DNA of 64,000 nucleotides from Tolypothrix brevis GSE-NOS-MK-07-07A (GTDB lineage Bacteria > Cyanobacteriota > Cyanobacteriia > Cyanobacteriales > Nostocaceae), in NCBI GenBank assembly GCA_019358985.1, contig JAHHIJ010000016.1, forward strand, positions 79,461 through 143,460, given 5' to 3'. Positions 50,447-58,690 of the stretch are shown piece after piece (position 1 is the stretch's first letter; every line of letters starts with the position of its first letter). A program made the position numbers and the translations under genes. Under the pieces are notes generated by a model, which worked only from the letters and a program-made list of their open reading frames with translations, did not search any database and had not been told where the DNA came from.

Positions 50447-51145
50447 TTAAGCTTCCGGTTCAATGCCAAGCGATCGCAACTGTGCAGCCAAGCGATCGGC
50501 TCTTTCCTCACCAGTTAACAACAAATTACCTTGCAAATCCCACCAGCGTAACCAGGGTAATTCTGCATTCTGATATTCTCCATGCCAAATGCCTAGCTCA
50601 ACTCCTAAAGGTGCGATAAGATAATGTCCTCGTTCATTTGCGGCTAATAGTTGATATTGTCCTTCGATCAAGTGATAGACTTCAACACAAGATTTCTTCA
50701 CTTCATAAATGCCATAAAAGGCAGGACGAATCACCTGTTCATAAATCCAAAATTTACCCGTCCAAGGGGTTTTGTCTCTTTCTTCATTCCCATTACCAGA
50801 GACAAATTCTAAGACAATCAATGGGGCGATAAATTCTCGCCATAACACATAAGAGCGGCGCGTTATCCCATCAAGCAAGGGTGGTACATTTGGGACATAA
50901 AACCAATCAGGAGCCTCTGCACCGCGCTCTGGGGGGTCTGTCAAGCGCCAGTAAATACCTAAGTCCTGACCTATACAATATTGAGCATCAGGATGTAATT
51001 TTTTGAGGACGGGTGTAATCGAGTCAGTCAGTAAGATGCTTTGGGGATGCTCTTGCCAATTTTTCACAAATGTACCATTAGACTCTGGTAGCTGCGTATG
51101 GTCGGGGAAAGGAGTAAGGTCAGTGGCTAGATTAATTGCAGTCAT
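50447..51145 (-). CDS. Uma2-like (DUF820 variant) protein
   Basis: 232 residues. The larger Uma2 variant: PERGAEAPDWFYVPNVPPLL (about 72-91, conserved Asp), APLIVLEFVSGNGNEERDKT (Glu, then Lys further on), GKFWIYEQVIRPAFYGIYEV and PWLRWWDLQGNLLLTGEERA. It ends in a helical RLAAQLRSLGIEPEA tail seen in many family members. It is convergent with the cup gene, 3 bases apart, so no terminator separates them. Role unknown. A similar tail (IGIEPEA) is present as a fragment at 54214. Confidence 0.8.
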   Translation of the reverse strand: MTAINLATDLTPFPDHTQLPESNGTFVKNWQEHPQSILLTDSITPVLKKLHPDAQYCIGQDLGIYWRLTDPPERGAEAPDWFYVPNVPPLLDGITRRSYVLWREFIAPLIVLEFVSGNGNEERDKTPWTGKFWIYEQVIRPAFYGIYEVKKSCVEVYHLIEGQYQLLAANERGHYLIAPLGVELGIWHGEYQNAELPWLRWWDLQGNLLLTGEERADRLAAQLRSLGIEPEA

Positions 51146-51239
51146 AGGGCTACTACCCTCGCGTTCTTCGTGAGGTTTGTTTTTTAGTTTAGCAATAGAG
51201 GCAGGAAAAGAGCGATCGCACCTCTCAAGTTGCCAAGAC

Positions 51240-51352
51240 GGCGTTGCTGAATTCAGGTATGAATCCGGATGTAGAGACGTAGCAGTGCTACGTCTCTACA
51301 AGGGTTTTGACCAGAGCGCAGAATCATTTTCATACATCTAATCAGCAACGCC
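51240..51352. mobile_element. Rep-B MITE-like element, complete
   Basis: 113 bp, inverted ends GGCGTTGCTGA and TCAGCAACGCC. Core palindrome GTAGAGACGTAGCAGTGCTACG at 51272-51299. The copy at 59939-60051 has the same length and sequence in the opposite orientation apart from a changed core. The flanks read TGCCAAGAC and GCCAAGTC, which may be a target duplication. Confidence 0.8.
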
Positions 51353-51404
51353 GCCAAGTCTTTCTTATGTGATAATTTATGCAGATATTTTGGGAGTTGC
51401 AAAT

Positions 51405-52066
51405 GTGGTTTGGGTAGCAGGCGATCGCTTACAAGGTGGAAAATACACTATTGAAAGAGAGTTGGGAAGCGGACGTTTTGGCATTACCTATTTGGTCAAA
51501 AATAGGAATAGCGATCGCCAAGTCGTTAAAACCTTAAATGATGTCTTGGTCAATTCCCTTACCCAGCAGGAACGCGAAAGGAAACTTCTGAGGGATTTAC
51601 ACCACCTGAGCTTTACGCTCAAAGTATACCAACTGGGGCTTATAGCGATATTTATTCTCTGGCAGCTACTTTATATGTGCTTTTAACTGGACAAACACCT
51701 GTCAGTGCGCTGAAACGTAAGATTGACAAGGCTCGTTTAGTGGAACCGAAAGACTTGAATAATCTGATTAGCGATCGCACAAACCAAGCAATTTTGACGG
51801 GGATGAAGCTAGATCCAAAGAAGCGATCGCACTCCATGCGGGAATGGCTCGATTCTCTAGGATTAACTGGAGCAACTCCCCAACCTGATTCTACTGTAGT
51901 TCCTGAACCCAAATCAAATTGGCAGGAAAAAATCAATTGGACAGCGATCGCAGCTATTGGAACTTTCCTCTCAGGAATTGCTGCTTTGATTGTTATTTTC
52001 AAACAACCTCAGCCACCTAGCCCACCGTCACTGTCTCCTAATCCGTCATCTACCAAAACACCGTAG
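51405..52066 (+). pseudogene. Ser/Thr protein kinase with internal deletion
   Basis: GTG 51405 starts VWVAGDRLQGGKYTIERELG, then SGRFGITYLV (Gly-rich loop) and the start of the N-lobe. At about 51590 the sequence jumps, one frame over, to FTPPELYAQSIPTGAYSDIY, SLAATLYVLLTGQTP, the C-lobe of the kinase. The helix-C region, catalytic HRD and DFG are missing. A SMREWLDSLGL segment and one membrane helix (WTAIAAIGTFLSGIAALIVIF) end the protein. It is a dead Hanks-type kinase of the cyanobacterial membrane-anchored kind. Confidence 0.8.
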
Positions 52067-52116
52067 AATTAGCTAAACTATCATCATAATCAGTAATTTT
52101 TAAACAAATTAAGTAA

Positions 52117-53382
52117 TCTGAAGATCCTCATCCTCACATTGTAGGAGTAATTGACCTGTTTCAGGAAGGTATTACCCACTGTCTGGTGATGGATTTTGTG
52201 CCGGGAGAAAACTTGTTTCAGGCAGTGAAACGCAGGGGAGCGTTACCAGAAGCAGAGATTGTGCCTTGTATTCGCCAGATTGGGGAAGCTTTGATAGTAG
52301 TGCATCAGGCAGGGTTAGTACACCGAGATGCCCACCCCGGAAACATCATGCTGCGGAGTAATGGCAAAGCGGTTCTGATTGACTTTGGTATTGCTAAAGA
52401 ACTTGTGCCTAGAACTTTGAGTTCAACAGGTGATGTCGGTAATAAGGGATTTGCGCCCTATGAGCAGCTAGTCAATGGCAGTCGAGAGCCAACGGTCGAT
52501 GTTTACTGTCTGGCTGCCACACTATATTATGCGGTGACAGGTCAATGCCCTACAACTTCTCTGACTCGCAAGTACAGTAAAGATGACCAGGATACCGATC
52601 CCCTTATCTCACCGAAAGATATTCCCTCAAGTATCAGTGACAAATTAAATTACGCAATTATCAAGGGGATGGCGCTGGAGGCAAAAGACCGTCCTCAGTC
52701 AATGCAGGACTGGTTGGATATGCTAGAAGCACCAAAACCAACGCCACCACCACCTGTTGAGCCAGTTCATAAAACAGAAGTTGTTCGTCCCAAAACCAAG
52801 CCAAAGTCTACTCCAGATAAACCAGCTACTAAATCACCAGACCATCCTCAGTCGATATGGTTGGCAATGTTAGAAGCACAAAAAGCAACGCCTCCACCAC
52901 CTGTTGTTCCTGTTCATAGACAAGAAGTTGTTCGTTCCAAAGCCAAGCCAAAGTCTACTCCACATAAACCAGCTACTAAATCACCTAGAATTATTCCTTG
53001 GGTTAGGTTGGTTGGTATATTGTTTATTTACATATTTATAGGCTACTGCTTGGCTCTCGCTCTCTATAAGACTCCGTTATTGCAGGTAGTTTGTATTTGG
53101 GTTTTTGTGTGGGCTTTTATTTCGGCTTTTGTTTGGACTGTGGCTGTTGCTGGGACTTGGACTGGGGCTTGGGTTTGGGTTGCGGTTTCGGCTTGGGCTT
53201 GGGTTGTGGCTTCGACTGGGGCTGGAGTTTGGGCTTGGGCTTGGGCTTGGGTTGTAGCTTCGACTCAAAGAAAATTACAACAATCCTTCAGCAACTTTCA
53301 TACTTTTCTGATTTTGATTGGCACTTCTAATCTAGGCTTGAGTTTGGGATGGTTAGGACATAGGATTTATACAAATTCATAG
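52117..53382 (+). pseudogene. 5'-truncated Ser/Thr kinase with Trp/Ala-rich membrane region
   Basis: The frame opens after TAA 52114 as SEDPHPHIVGVIDLFQEG, that is at kinase helix C; the Gly-rich loop and catalytic Lys are gone. HRDAHPGNIML (catalytic loop), DFGIAKE, FAPYEQ and DVYCLAATLYYAVTG are intact. First ATG 52186. After the kinase, a 55-residue Pro/Lys-rich linker is duplicated (KSTPDKPATKSP, KSTPHKPATKSP). The C-terminus has hydrophobic segments, the last being a strange W/A/V run (AWVWVAVSAWAWVVAST, VWAWAWAWVVAST). It is either a decayed kinase or a pseudokinase; it cannot bind ATP normally. Confidence 0.7.
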
Positions 53383-53430
53383 CCTTATCATCTGAAGCTA
53401 ATCGGCAAAAGATTTTGTAGCTGTTTAAAT

Positions 53431-53554
53431 CAATACGGTTCGGTTAAGATCCCCCTGCCTGCGGCGATCCCCTTAAAAAGGGGTTAAAAGCCCTTCTTTT
53501 TAAGGGAGTTGGGGGGATCTTCAGACATATTAGAACGTTAACCGAACCGTATTG
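53431..53554. mobile_element. Rep-D MITE-like element, complete
   Basis: 124 bp with perfect 17-bp inverted ends CAATACGGTTCGGTTAA and TTAACCGAACCGTATTG. Inside, AAGATCCCCC...GGGGGGATCTT and CCCCTTAAAAAGGGG form further hairpins. A degenerate copy is at 2205-2280. No coding capacity. Confidence 0.75.
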
Positions 53555-53560
53555 ACTGTT

Positions 53561-53727
53561 AAACGATCGCCCGAATTCAAGAAACGATCGCCCGAATTCA
53601 AGAAACAACCGCCCGAATTCAAGAAACAACCGCCCGAATTCAAGAAACGACCGCCCGAATTCAAGAAACAACCGCCCGAATTCAAGAAACAACCGCCCGA
53701 ATTCAAGAAACAACCGCCCGAATTCAA
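53561..53727. repeat. 21-bp tandem repeat, eight copies
   Basis: CGCCCGAATTCAA recurs at 53568, 53589, 53610, 53631, 53652, 53673, 53694 and 53715, exactly every 21 bases, with AGAAACAAC/AGAAACGATC/AGAAACGAC between. Since 21 is a multiple of 3 the array is open in several frames on both strands, which gives false ORFs. It starts 7 bases after the Rep-D element. Confidence 0.9.
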
Positions 53728-53806
53728 TATCGCGCTTCTTGCTTGATTTTTTGCGAAGCTTGGTGCGCCTTTATCTCGTTTCGCTCATGAAGATTCGCTG
53801 CGATCG

Positions 53807-53908
53807 CTATCTAAATATTCTCCACCCATAGAAGATTACTTGCATAGCTACTGCTTTCAAGAGCGTTATAAAATTTTCCGTGTTTGCATCTAAAACATAC
53901 CGGCTCAC
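53807..53908 (-). pseudogene. PIN-domain (VapC-like) toxin, truncated
   Basis: GTG 53908 overlaps the antitoxin stop (GTGA). It reads VSRYVLDAN, a PIN start with its first Asp, then unrelated residues (TENFITLLKAVAMQVIF) and a stop at 53807. At most the first ten codons are PIN; the rest is lost. Confidence 0.65.
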
Positions 53909-54156
53909 CGTTCTCTGTCCTCGCGGATGAGTTCACTACTATCACTGAAAGTTTTTCCTGCATATCTTACCTGAGCCTGTGCTACTGCTTGTCTGGCTTG
54001 TTCCATGTCGCCGCCAGTGTGGTATGTTGCTGCTTCAGATGCTTTTTGTAGGATGTGCTTTAATTCTTCTTGCAAAGACCGACCGTGTTGTTTGGCAATA
54101 GTTTCTAGCTTTTCTAGAATCACAGGATCTAAGTTTTCAACTAAGATTTGAGCCAT
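53905..54156 (-). CDS. FitA/VapB-like ribbon-helix-helix antitoxin, orphaned
   Basis: 83 residues. MAQILVENLDPVILEKLETI, then AKQHGRSLQEELKHILQKAS is the FitA-type RHH DNA-binding domain; a disordered, acidic tail (KTFSDSSELIREDRER) would bind the PIN toxin. The toxin (53908) is reduced to a few codons, so this is an orphan antitoxin. It may still repress its own promoter. Confidence 0.82.
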   Translation of the reverse strand: MAQILVENLDPVILEKLETIAKQHGRSLQEELKHILQKASEAATYHTGGDMEQARQAVAQAQVRYAGKTFSDSSELIREDRER

Positions 54157-54173
54157 AATTAAAGAGTGATTTT

Positions 54174-54250
54174 TGGCGTTGCTGATATTTTAAATTTTAA
54201 GGTAGTTAAGCACCTAAGCTTCTGGTTCAATGCCGATCGCTCGTTTCTCT
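54174..54250 (-). pseudogene. Rep-B end fragment and Uma2-type tail remnant
   Basis: GGCGTTGCTGATATTTTAAA at 54174 is a Rep-B left end. On the minus strand, the frame ending with TAG at 54214-54216 reads RAIGIEPEA, the same C-terminal tail as the Uma2-like gene at 50447 (SLGIEPEA). Only the last ten or so codons are recognisable. Confidence 0.4.
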
Positions 54251-54312
54251 AAAAGTATCGCCACCAAAAAAATAAGCAAAAATAGAACCATCACTCTATA
54301 ATGAGATGGATT

Positions 54313-54573
54313 ATGGGTAAAGAAGAACAATTACTTCAACATTGGCGAGAACTCACACCCGAAAAGCAGCAACAAGTTTTCGAGTTTGTGGAAGCGTTGA
54401 AATCTGACTCAGACGCAACACCAATCATTACCGAATATATTCCACAAACACCCTTAGCTAAGAAACTTTGGGAAATTCGTACTAGAGCGATCGCTTCTGG
54501 AATACAATTACTCAACGAAGCCGAAATTGAACAAGAGCTTGCTGAACGTCGAGGGGGATACCGTGAGTCGTAA
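54313..54573 (+). CDS. Small antitoxin-like protein paired with a PIN gene
   Basis: ATG 54313 (MGKEEQLLQHWRELTPEKQQ) gives 86 residues. The first 30 residues (LTPEKQQQVFEFVEALKSDS) are the DUF2281-type antitoxin start; the acidic-helical end (QLLNEAEIEQELAERRGGY) is usual for this group. It overlaps the PIN gene by 11 bases. The antitoxin is intact, while the toxin has lost its end. Confidence 0.75.
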   Translation: MGKEEQLLQHWRELTPEKQQQVFEFVEALKSDSDATPIITEYIPQTPLAKKLWEIRTRAIASGIQLLNEAEIEQELAERRGGYRES

Positions 54574-54859
54574 GAAGACCTACATCGACTCTGGGGTTCT
54601 CATCACTGCTTTTCAAGGTGTTCAGTCAACCAGCATTCGAGCAAACAGCATTCTCAATGATGGAAATCGGGAATTTATGTCGAGCCAATTCGTCAAATTA
54701 GAAGTACTGCCCAAAGCAATTTATCACCAACAGCAAGACGAAACAGACTTTTACGAAACTTTCTTCAGCGCTGTTAGCCATTGGGCAACAGACTCGGAGC
54801 AAATTACACAAGATGCTTATCAACTACCTAAGCTAATTAATTTGGCGTTGCTGAATTGA
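54563..54859 (+). pseudogene. PIN-domain toxin truncated by a Rep-B element
   Basis: GTG 54563 reads VSRKKTYIDSGVLITAFQGV (first Asp), ILNDGNREFMSSQFVKLEVL (Glu region) to DAYQLPKLINLALLN and stop. The last residues ALLN and the stop come from the Rep-B left end GGCGTTGCTGAATTGA at 54844. The second half of the PIN active site (Asp after A-x-D-A-L-H) is absent. The toxin was cut by insertion of the element. Confidence 0.8.
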
Positions 54860-54910
54860 GATATAAATCTGGATGTAGAGACGTAGCACTGCTACGTCTC
54901 TACAAGGATG
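54844..54910. mobile_element. Rep-B element, 5' part
   Basis: GGCGTTGCTGAATTGAGATA, then core GTAGAGACGTAGCACTGCTACG (54874-54901) and a break into AAGGATGCGATCGCGTAGCC. The right end is missing. It ends the PIN gene at 54563. Confidence 0.7.
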
Positions 54911-54970
54911 CGATCGCGTAGCCGCGAGCCTCTCATAGAGAAGCCCGTCGTATAAATCGCCTCACTCTAC

Positions 54971-55897
54971 TTAAGCTGTCACCAATTCTTTAATTGGTGC
55001 CACTCCAGCCATATCCAAAATTGGCACAATCAAATCTTCACGCTTCACCGACATCATATGCACACCTTGGCACAGTTGACGCGCAATCTGCACTTGTTCG
55101 GCGGCAATTTTCACCCCTTCTTCCAGGGGATCTTTTGCTTGGGCTAATCTATCAATAATATGGTCGGGAATATTCACACCCGGAACGCACCTATTAATAA
55201 ACTGGGCATTTTTCGCCGACTTTAACAAGAAAATCCCTGCTAAAATCGGTTTATCACAACCTGCGGCGATTTTGTCCATGAACTTTTCTAGCCGCTCAAA
55301 ATCGGTAATTAACTGACTTTGGAAAAACTCCGCTCCCGCTTGCAATTTCCGCTCAAATCGACTTTGCAAACCCGACCAACTTGCACATTGCGGATCGACT
55401 GCGGCACCGACAAATAAATCCGTGGCTCCATCAGTCAGGGCTTTTTCGTTGCAATCAAAGCCGCTATTTAGCTTCTGGATGACTTGCAGCAAGCGGACTG
55501 CTTCCAAATCAAATACAGCTTTAGCATCGGTGTGGTCGCCTGCTTTCACCGGGTCGCCAGTCAATGCTAAAATGTTGTGTATCCCTAAGGCATGAGCGCC
55601 CATTAAATCAGCTTGTAAACCAATTCGATTGCGATCGCGACAAGCCATCTGACAAATCGGCTCTATCCCATTTTGCAACAAAATCGCCGAAGCTACTAAC
55701 GAAGACATCCGCAGAACTGCTCTGCTACCATCAGTAACATTGACGGCATGAACCCTCCCCTTAAGAGTCGCCGCCATACTGATCATGTGCGCTGGATTAC
55801 CCCCCTTTGGTGGAGTAACCTCAGCTGTAATCAAGAAATCACCCGCTTTTGCAGCTTTGCGAAAGCAAGTGAATGCTGTTTTTGACGTATTAAGCAT
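54971..55897 (-). CDS. Methylenetetrahydrofolate reductase (MetF-like)
   Basis: ATG 55897 (MLNTSKTAFTCFRKAAKAGD) gives 308 residues. TIM-barrel MTHFR pattern: FLITAEVTPPKGGNPAHMIS (about 21-40, with the key Glu), VHAVNVTDGSRAVLRMSSLV, GIEPICQMACRDRNRIGLQA, HNILALTGDPVKAGDH (about 126-141, FAD region) and KPILAGIFLLKSAKNAQFI. It should reduce 5,10-methylene-THF to 5-methyl-THF for methionine synthesis; this cyanobacterial form differs from E. coli MetF, and its electron donor is unknown. It follows trpS by 60 bases on the same strand. Confidence 0.85.
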   Translation of the reverse strand: MLNTSKTAFTCFRKAAKAGDFLITAEVTPPKGGNPAHMISMAATLKGRVHAVNVTDGSRAVLRMSSLVASAILLQNGIEPICQMACRDRNRIGLQADLMGAHALGIHNILALTGDPVKAGDHTDAKAVFDLEAVRLLQVIQKLNSGFDCNEKALTDGATDLFVGAAVDPQCASWSGLQSRFERKLQAGAEFFQSQLITDFERLEKFMDKIAAGCDKPILAGIFLLKSAKNAQFINRCVPGVNIPDHIIDRLAQAKDPLEEGVKIAAEQVQIARQLCQGVHMMSVKREDLIVPILDMAGVAPIKELVTA

Positions 55898-55957
55898 AAC
55901 TATGATATGAATATAGCCTAAGTACACTCATACCATAACGTATCTAAAAGGGAAACC

Positions 55958-56968
55958 TCATAAAGGTAGAGAATAACCCAAAGCGACTTTTACTTGTGTA
56001 AGGGTAGAAAGTGCGATCGCTTGAGCTTTTTCTCGTCCAGAGCGCAACACCGACTCTAGATAGCCTTTGTCATCCATCACCGCTTGATATTTATCTTGAA
56101 TCGGTTGAAGGGCATTAATCGTCGTTTCTGTCAATAGGGGTTTAAATTGTCCCCAACCCATATCTTGACACTCAGCGGCAACTTCTTCCTTTGTTTTAGC
56201 AGAAAGCAGCATATACAGCGTCAATAAATTGTGACATTCTGGACGCTCTGCATCGTCAAAAGTCAAACCGCGAACCAAATCGGTTTTACACTTCTTAATC
56301 TTTTTGGTGATTAAATCTGGTGGATCTAGCAAATTGATTCGGCTCAAATCTGACGGATCAGATTTCGACATTTTCTTCGTTCCATCCGTCAAACTCATTA
56401 CCCTTGCCCCTTCTTTGCGAATCAAAGGGTCAGGTAATTTTAGCACAGGTTGATCGGGCGAAGCAAATTGGTGATTAAATCTATTGACAATATCTCGCGT
56501 CAATTCCAAGTGTTGTTTTTGGTCTTCACCCACTGGTACTTTATCAGCTTGGTAGAGCAAAATATCCGCTGCCATTAGTACCGGATAATCCAGCAAACCG
56601 ACATTCACATTTTCGCCTTGTTTAACAGCTTTTTCCTTAAACTGGATCATATCTTCCAACCAGTTCATCGGTGTGATGCAGTTTAGCAGCCAAGTAAGCT
56701 CACTGTGGGCAGAAACGTGAGATTGGACAAAAATTGTAGAATATTCTAAATCCAGACCACAAGCTAGATAAAGAGCCACAAGGGTGTAAGTATCATCTGC
56801 CAGTGTCGCTGGATTATGCGGTACAGTTATGGCATGTAAATCAGCCACAAAGAGATAATTTTCATACTCGCTCTGTCCTTGTACCCAGTTGCGAATTGCT
56901 CCCAAGTAGTTACCGAGATGATAATTGCCAGTTGGTTGAACTCCCGACAGAACGCGTTGCTTGCCCAT
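55958..56968 (-). CDS. trpS: Tryptophanyl-tRNA synthetase
   Basis: ATG 56968 (MGKQRVLSGVQPTGNYHLGN) gives 336 residues, three residues shorter than the open frame. Class I signatures: HLGN (17-20, HIGH type) in TGNYHLGNYLGA and KKMSKSDPSD (KMSKS type, about residue 200). VADLHAITVPHNP and PVGEDQKQHLELTRDI are also family marks. It charges tRNA-Trp. Length is normal and the enzyme looks intact. Confidence 0.96.
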   Translation of the reverse strand: MGKQRVLSGVQPTGNYHLGNYLGAIRNWVQGQSEYENYLFVADLHAITVPHNPATLADDTYTLVALYLACGLDLEYSTIFVQSHVSAHSELTWLLNCITPMNWLEDMIQFKEKAVKQGENVNVGLLDYPVLMAADILLYQADKVPVGEDQKQHLELTRDIVNRFNHQFASPDQPVLKLPDPLIRKEGARVMSLTDGTKKMSKSDPSDLSRINLLDPPDLITKKIKKCKTDLVRGLTFDDAERPECHNLLTLYMLLSAKTKEEVAAECQDMGWGQFKPLLTETTINALQPIQDKYQAVMDDKGYLESVLRSGREKAQAIALSTLTQVKVALGYSLPL

Positions 56969-57451
56969 AAATTTCAATTTATCTCAAATCCGCACTATAG
57001 TAAATGTGCGATCGCAAAACTCATTTTATTTTGACATTTTCTAGGGCAACTCGCCCTTTAGAGATTTAGTAATTGGTTATAACCTCTCTCCATCTGAGTT
57101 CACAATTATTGCTAAAAATCAATCTAATTTAATATTTTATTATAAAATATCGGATTAATCTGGCAAGTAATTAATTATGCGTTGCCTGAACCCAAGAGAC
57201 GTAGCAATGCTACGTCTCTACATCTTGGGATATGTGCTTTATGAGAGTTTTATTAACCTGGTGGCATGTTTAGCTATTAGACATCTCCAGAAAACAATGT
57301 AGAGACGTAGCACAGAATAGTCTAATCAAGGGTTTGGGGCAACGCATAGTTCTTTTCTGGAGATGTCTATTAGACATCGACCGAATTTAATTATGCGTTG
57401 CCCGAAACCCTGTTTTCTGGAGATGTCTATTGTTTTCCAACAGATGCCTAT
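56969..57451. repeat. Intergenic region with nested Rep-A elements
   Basis: TAATTATGCGTTGCCTGAACCC with core GAGACGTAGCAATGCTACGTCTC lies at 57174-57222. A second element, from TATTAGACATCTCCAGAAAA (57277) to TTTTCTGGAGATGTCTATTA (57354-57373), contains the broken core GTAGAGACGTAGCACAGAATAG. A third part (TAGACATCGACCGAATTT to CTGGAGATGTCTATTG, to 57432) follows directly. The 57277 copy shows the clean inverted ends TATTAGACATCTCCAGAAAA / TTTTCTGGAGATGTCTATTA. Confidence 0.8.
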
Positions 57452-58582
57452 TTACGAATGAACCAACAGGTATTGCCCGTTACCAAGAATTTGACCATCG
57501 CAACCGTCAAAGTGGTGAATACACAAGAGTAAATAAAATCTCCAGAGTCTGCGAAACTTGGCATAGTTCATCCCATAATTTAAATCCTTGACTTGGGCTT
57601 GATTTTGGTTAAAATTATTTAACCAATTTATCAGAGTTTTGGAATAGTTAGCGCCATTTAAATACCATCGATTAATGGTTTTCAAGTCTTGATTAATCTT
57701 TGGTATTACATCATAACTCCACACGCGCATATTTGGGAAAATATATTTGTTGATAAATGGATGGGTTATGTTGTAAGGTAATGTGGTTGTGATTATGTGA
57801 ATTAAGACCTTGCCATCATCTTTTAGGAGATCAGCCAGTTTTTGGAATGATTTTGTTAAATTACCTACATGCTCAAAAACCCCTATCGTAATAATTTTGT
57901 CAAATTTTGTCTCAAACTTAGCATCATTAAAGTCCTGTTCGTAGAGAGTAAATCTATCTGAACTGAGATAACTTTCAGGATCTTGCATTTTCCGACGGAT
58001 GTACTCACATTGCTCGTGGCTCAAATTCAGACCTGTAACCTTAGCATTGGGAAAATTAGAAAGAATGTAATTGTCCGCAGATCCCCAACCGCATCCCAAA
58101 TCTAAGATTTCCTCTCCGTCTTGAATATCTGCCTTCTCAATTAAATCATCGAGCATGTCTATTTGCGCTTGCTCAAGGTTTGTTGCTCCTTTTTCCCACA
58201 GAGCCATGCTGTATTTAGGATACAAAAGTTCTCCCTCTCCTAACATGAGACTGAACATTTCTTCGGGCAGGTTGTATTGAATGTTCATTAACTCGTGCGA
58301 TCCTTCTGCGAGGCGATCACTTTCTTTCGACAGCCATTCATAGGGAACCAGGAGAAAAGGAAAATACTTATAGCAGATTTGCACGGAGGCATCAAAAAAA
58401 GATTTAAGTACAGGGTCTGGAGTTTCTAATCCATTGATATAAGCTTCTGCTCCTGCCATTGAGATCGCGTTGAATGCCGCGTTTCTTATCCGGGTGGCTT
58501 GATAAGCAATGGGGCTTTTAGTATTAACATCTCCTACTAAAGGTATATGCCTTTGGATATCTTGCAGATTGCTATAATTCAT
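57452..58582 (-). CDS. Cyclopropane-fatty-acid-synthase-type SAM methyltransferase
   Basis: ATG 58582 (MNYSNLQDIQRHIPLVGDVN) gives 376 residues; AGGA precedes it. Class I methyltransferase of the CFA/mycolic-acid synthase group: NIQYNLPEEMFSLMLGEGEL and YPKYSMALWEKG before the SAM site, EEILDLGCGWGSADNYIL, ITIGVFEHVGNLTKSFQKL, and the C-terminal Tyr-rich NRWYLNGANYSKTLINW and FRRLWRFYLLLC. This group moves a methyl group to a double bond of lipid acyl chains. It is divergent from a desaturase gene, 108 bases apart. The closest plant/algal relatives of this shape include coclaurine-N-methyltransferase-like proteins, so the substrate is open. Confidence 0.8.
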   Translation of the reverse strand: MNYSNLQDIQRHIPLVGDVNTKSPIAYQATRIRNAAFNAISMAGAEAYINGLETPDPVLKSFFDASVQICYKYFPFLLVPYEWLSKESDRLAEGSHELMNIQYNLPEEMFSLMLGEGELLYPKYSMALWEKGATNLEQAQIDMLDDLIEKADIQDGEEILDLGCGWGSADNYILSNFPNAKVTGLNLSHEQCEYIRRKMQDPESYLSSDRFTLYEQDFNDAKFETKFDKIITIGVFEHVGNLTKSFQKLADLLKDDGKVLIHIITTTLPYNITHPFINKYIFPNMRVWSYDVIPKINQDLKTINRWYLNGANYSKTLINWLNNFNQNQAQVKDLNYGMNYAKFRRLWRFYLLLCIHHFDGCDGQILGNGQYLLVHS

Positions 58583-58690
58583 GTTATTTATTCCTAAAAT
58601 CAATACTTGTTTTTATATTTTTATGATAAAACAAATAAAAATTGAAGCTTGTAAACAAGGTTATAATTTATCAAAAGGTAACAATAATTT

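Noticed and set aside
53530..53746. Several overlapping ORFs of 60-90 residues with repeated FLEFGR, NSGGC or EFKKQPP units
   Set aside because: They are translations of the 21-bp tandem array in different frames on both strands; no start signal or protein-like sequence outside the repeat.
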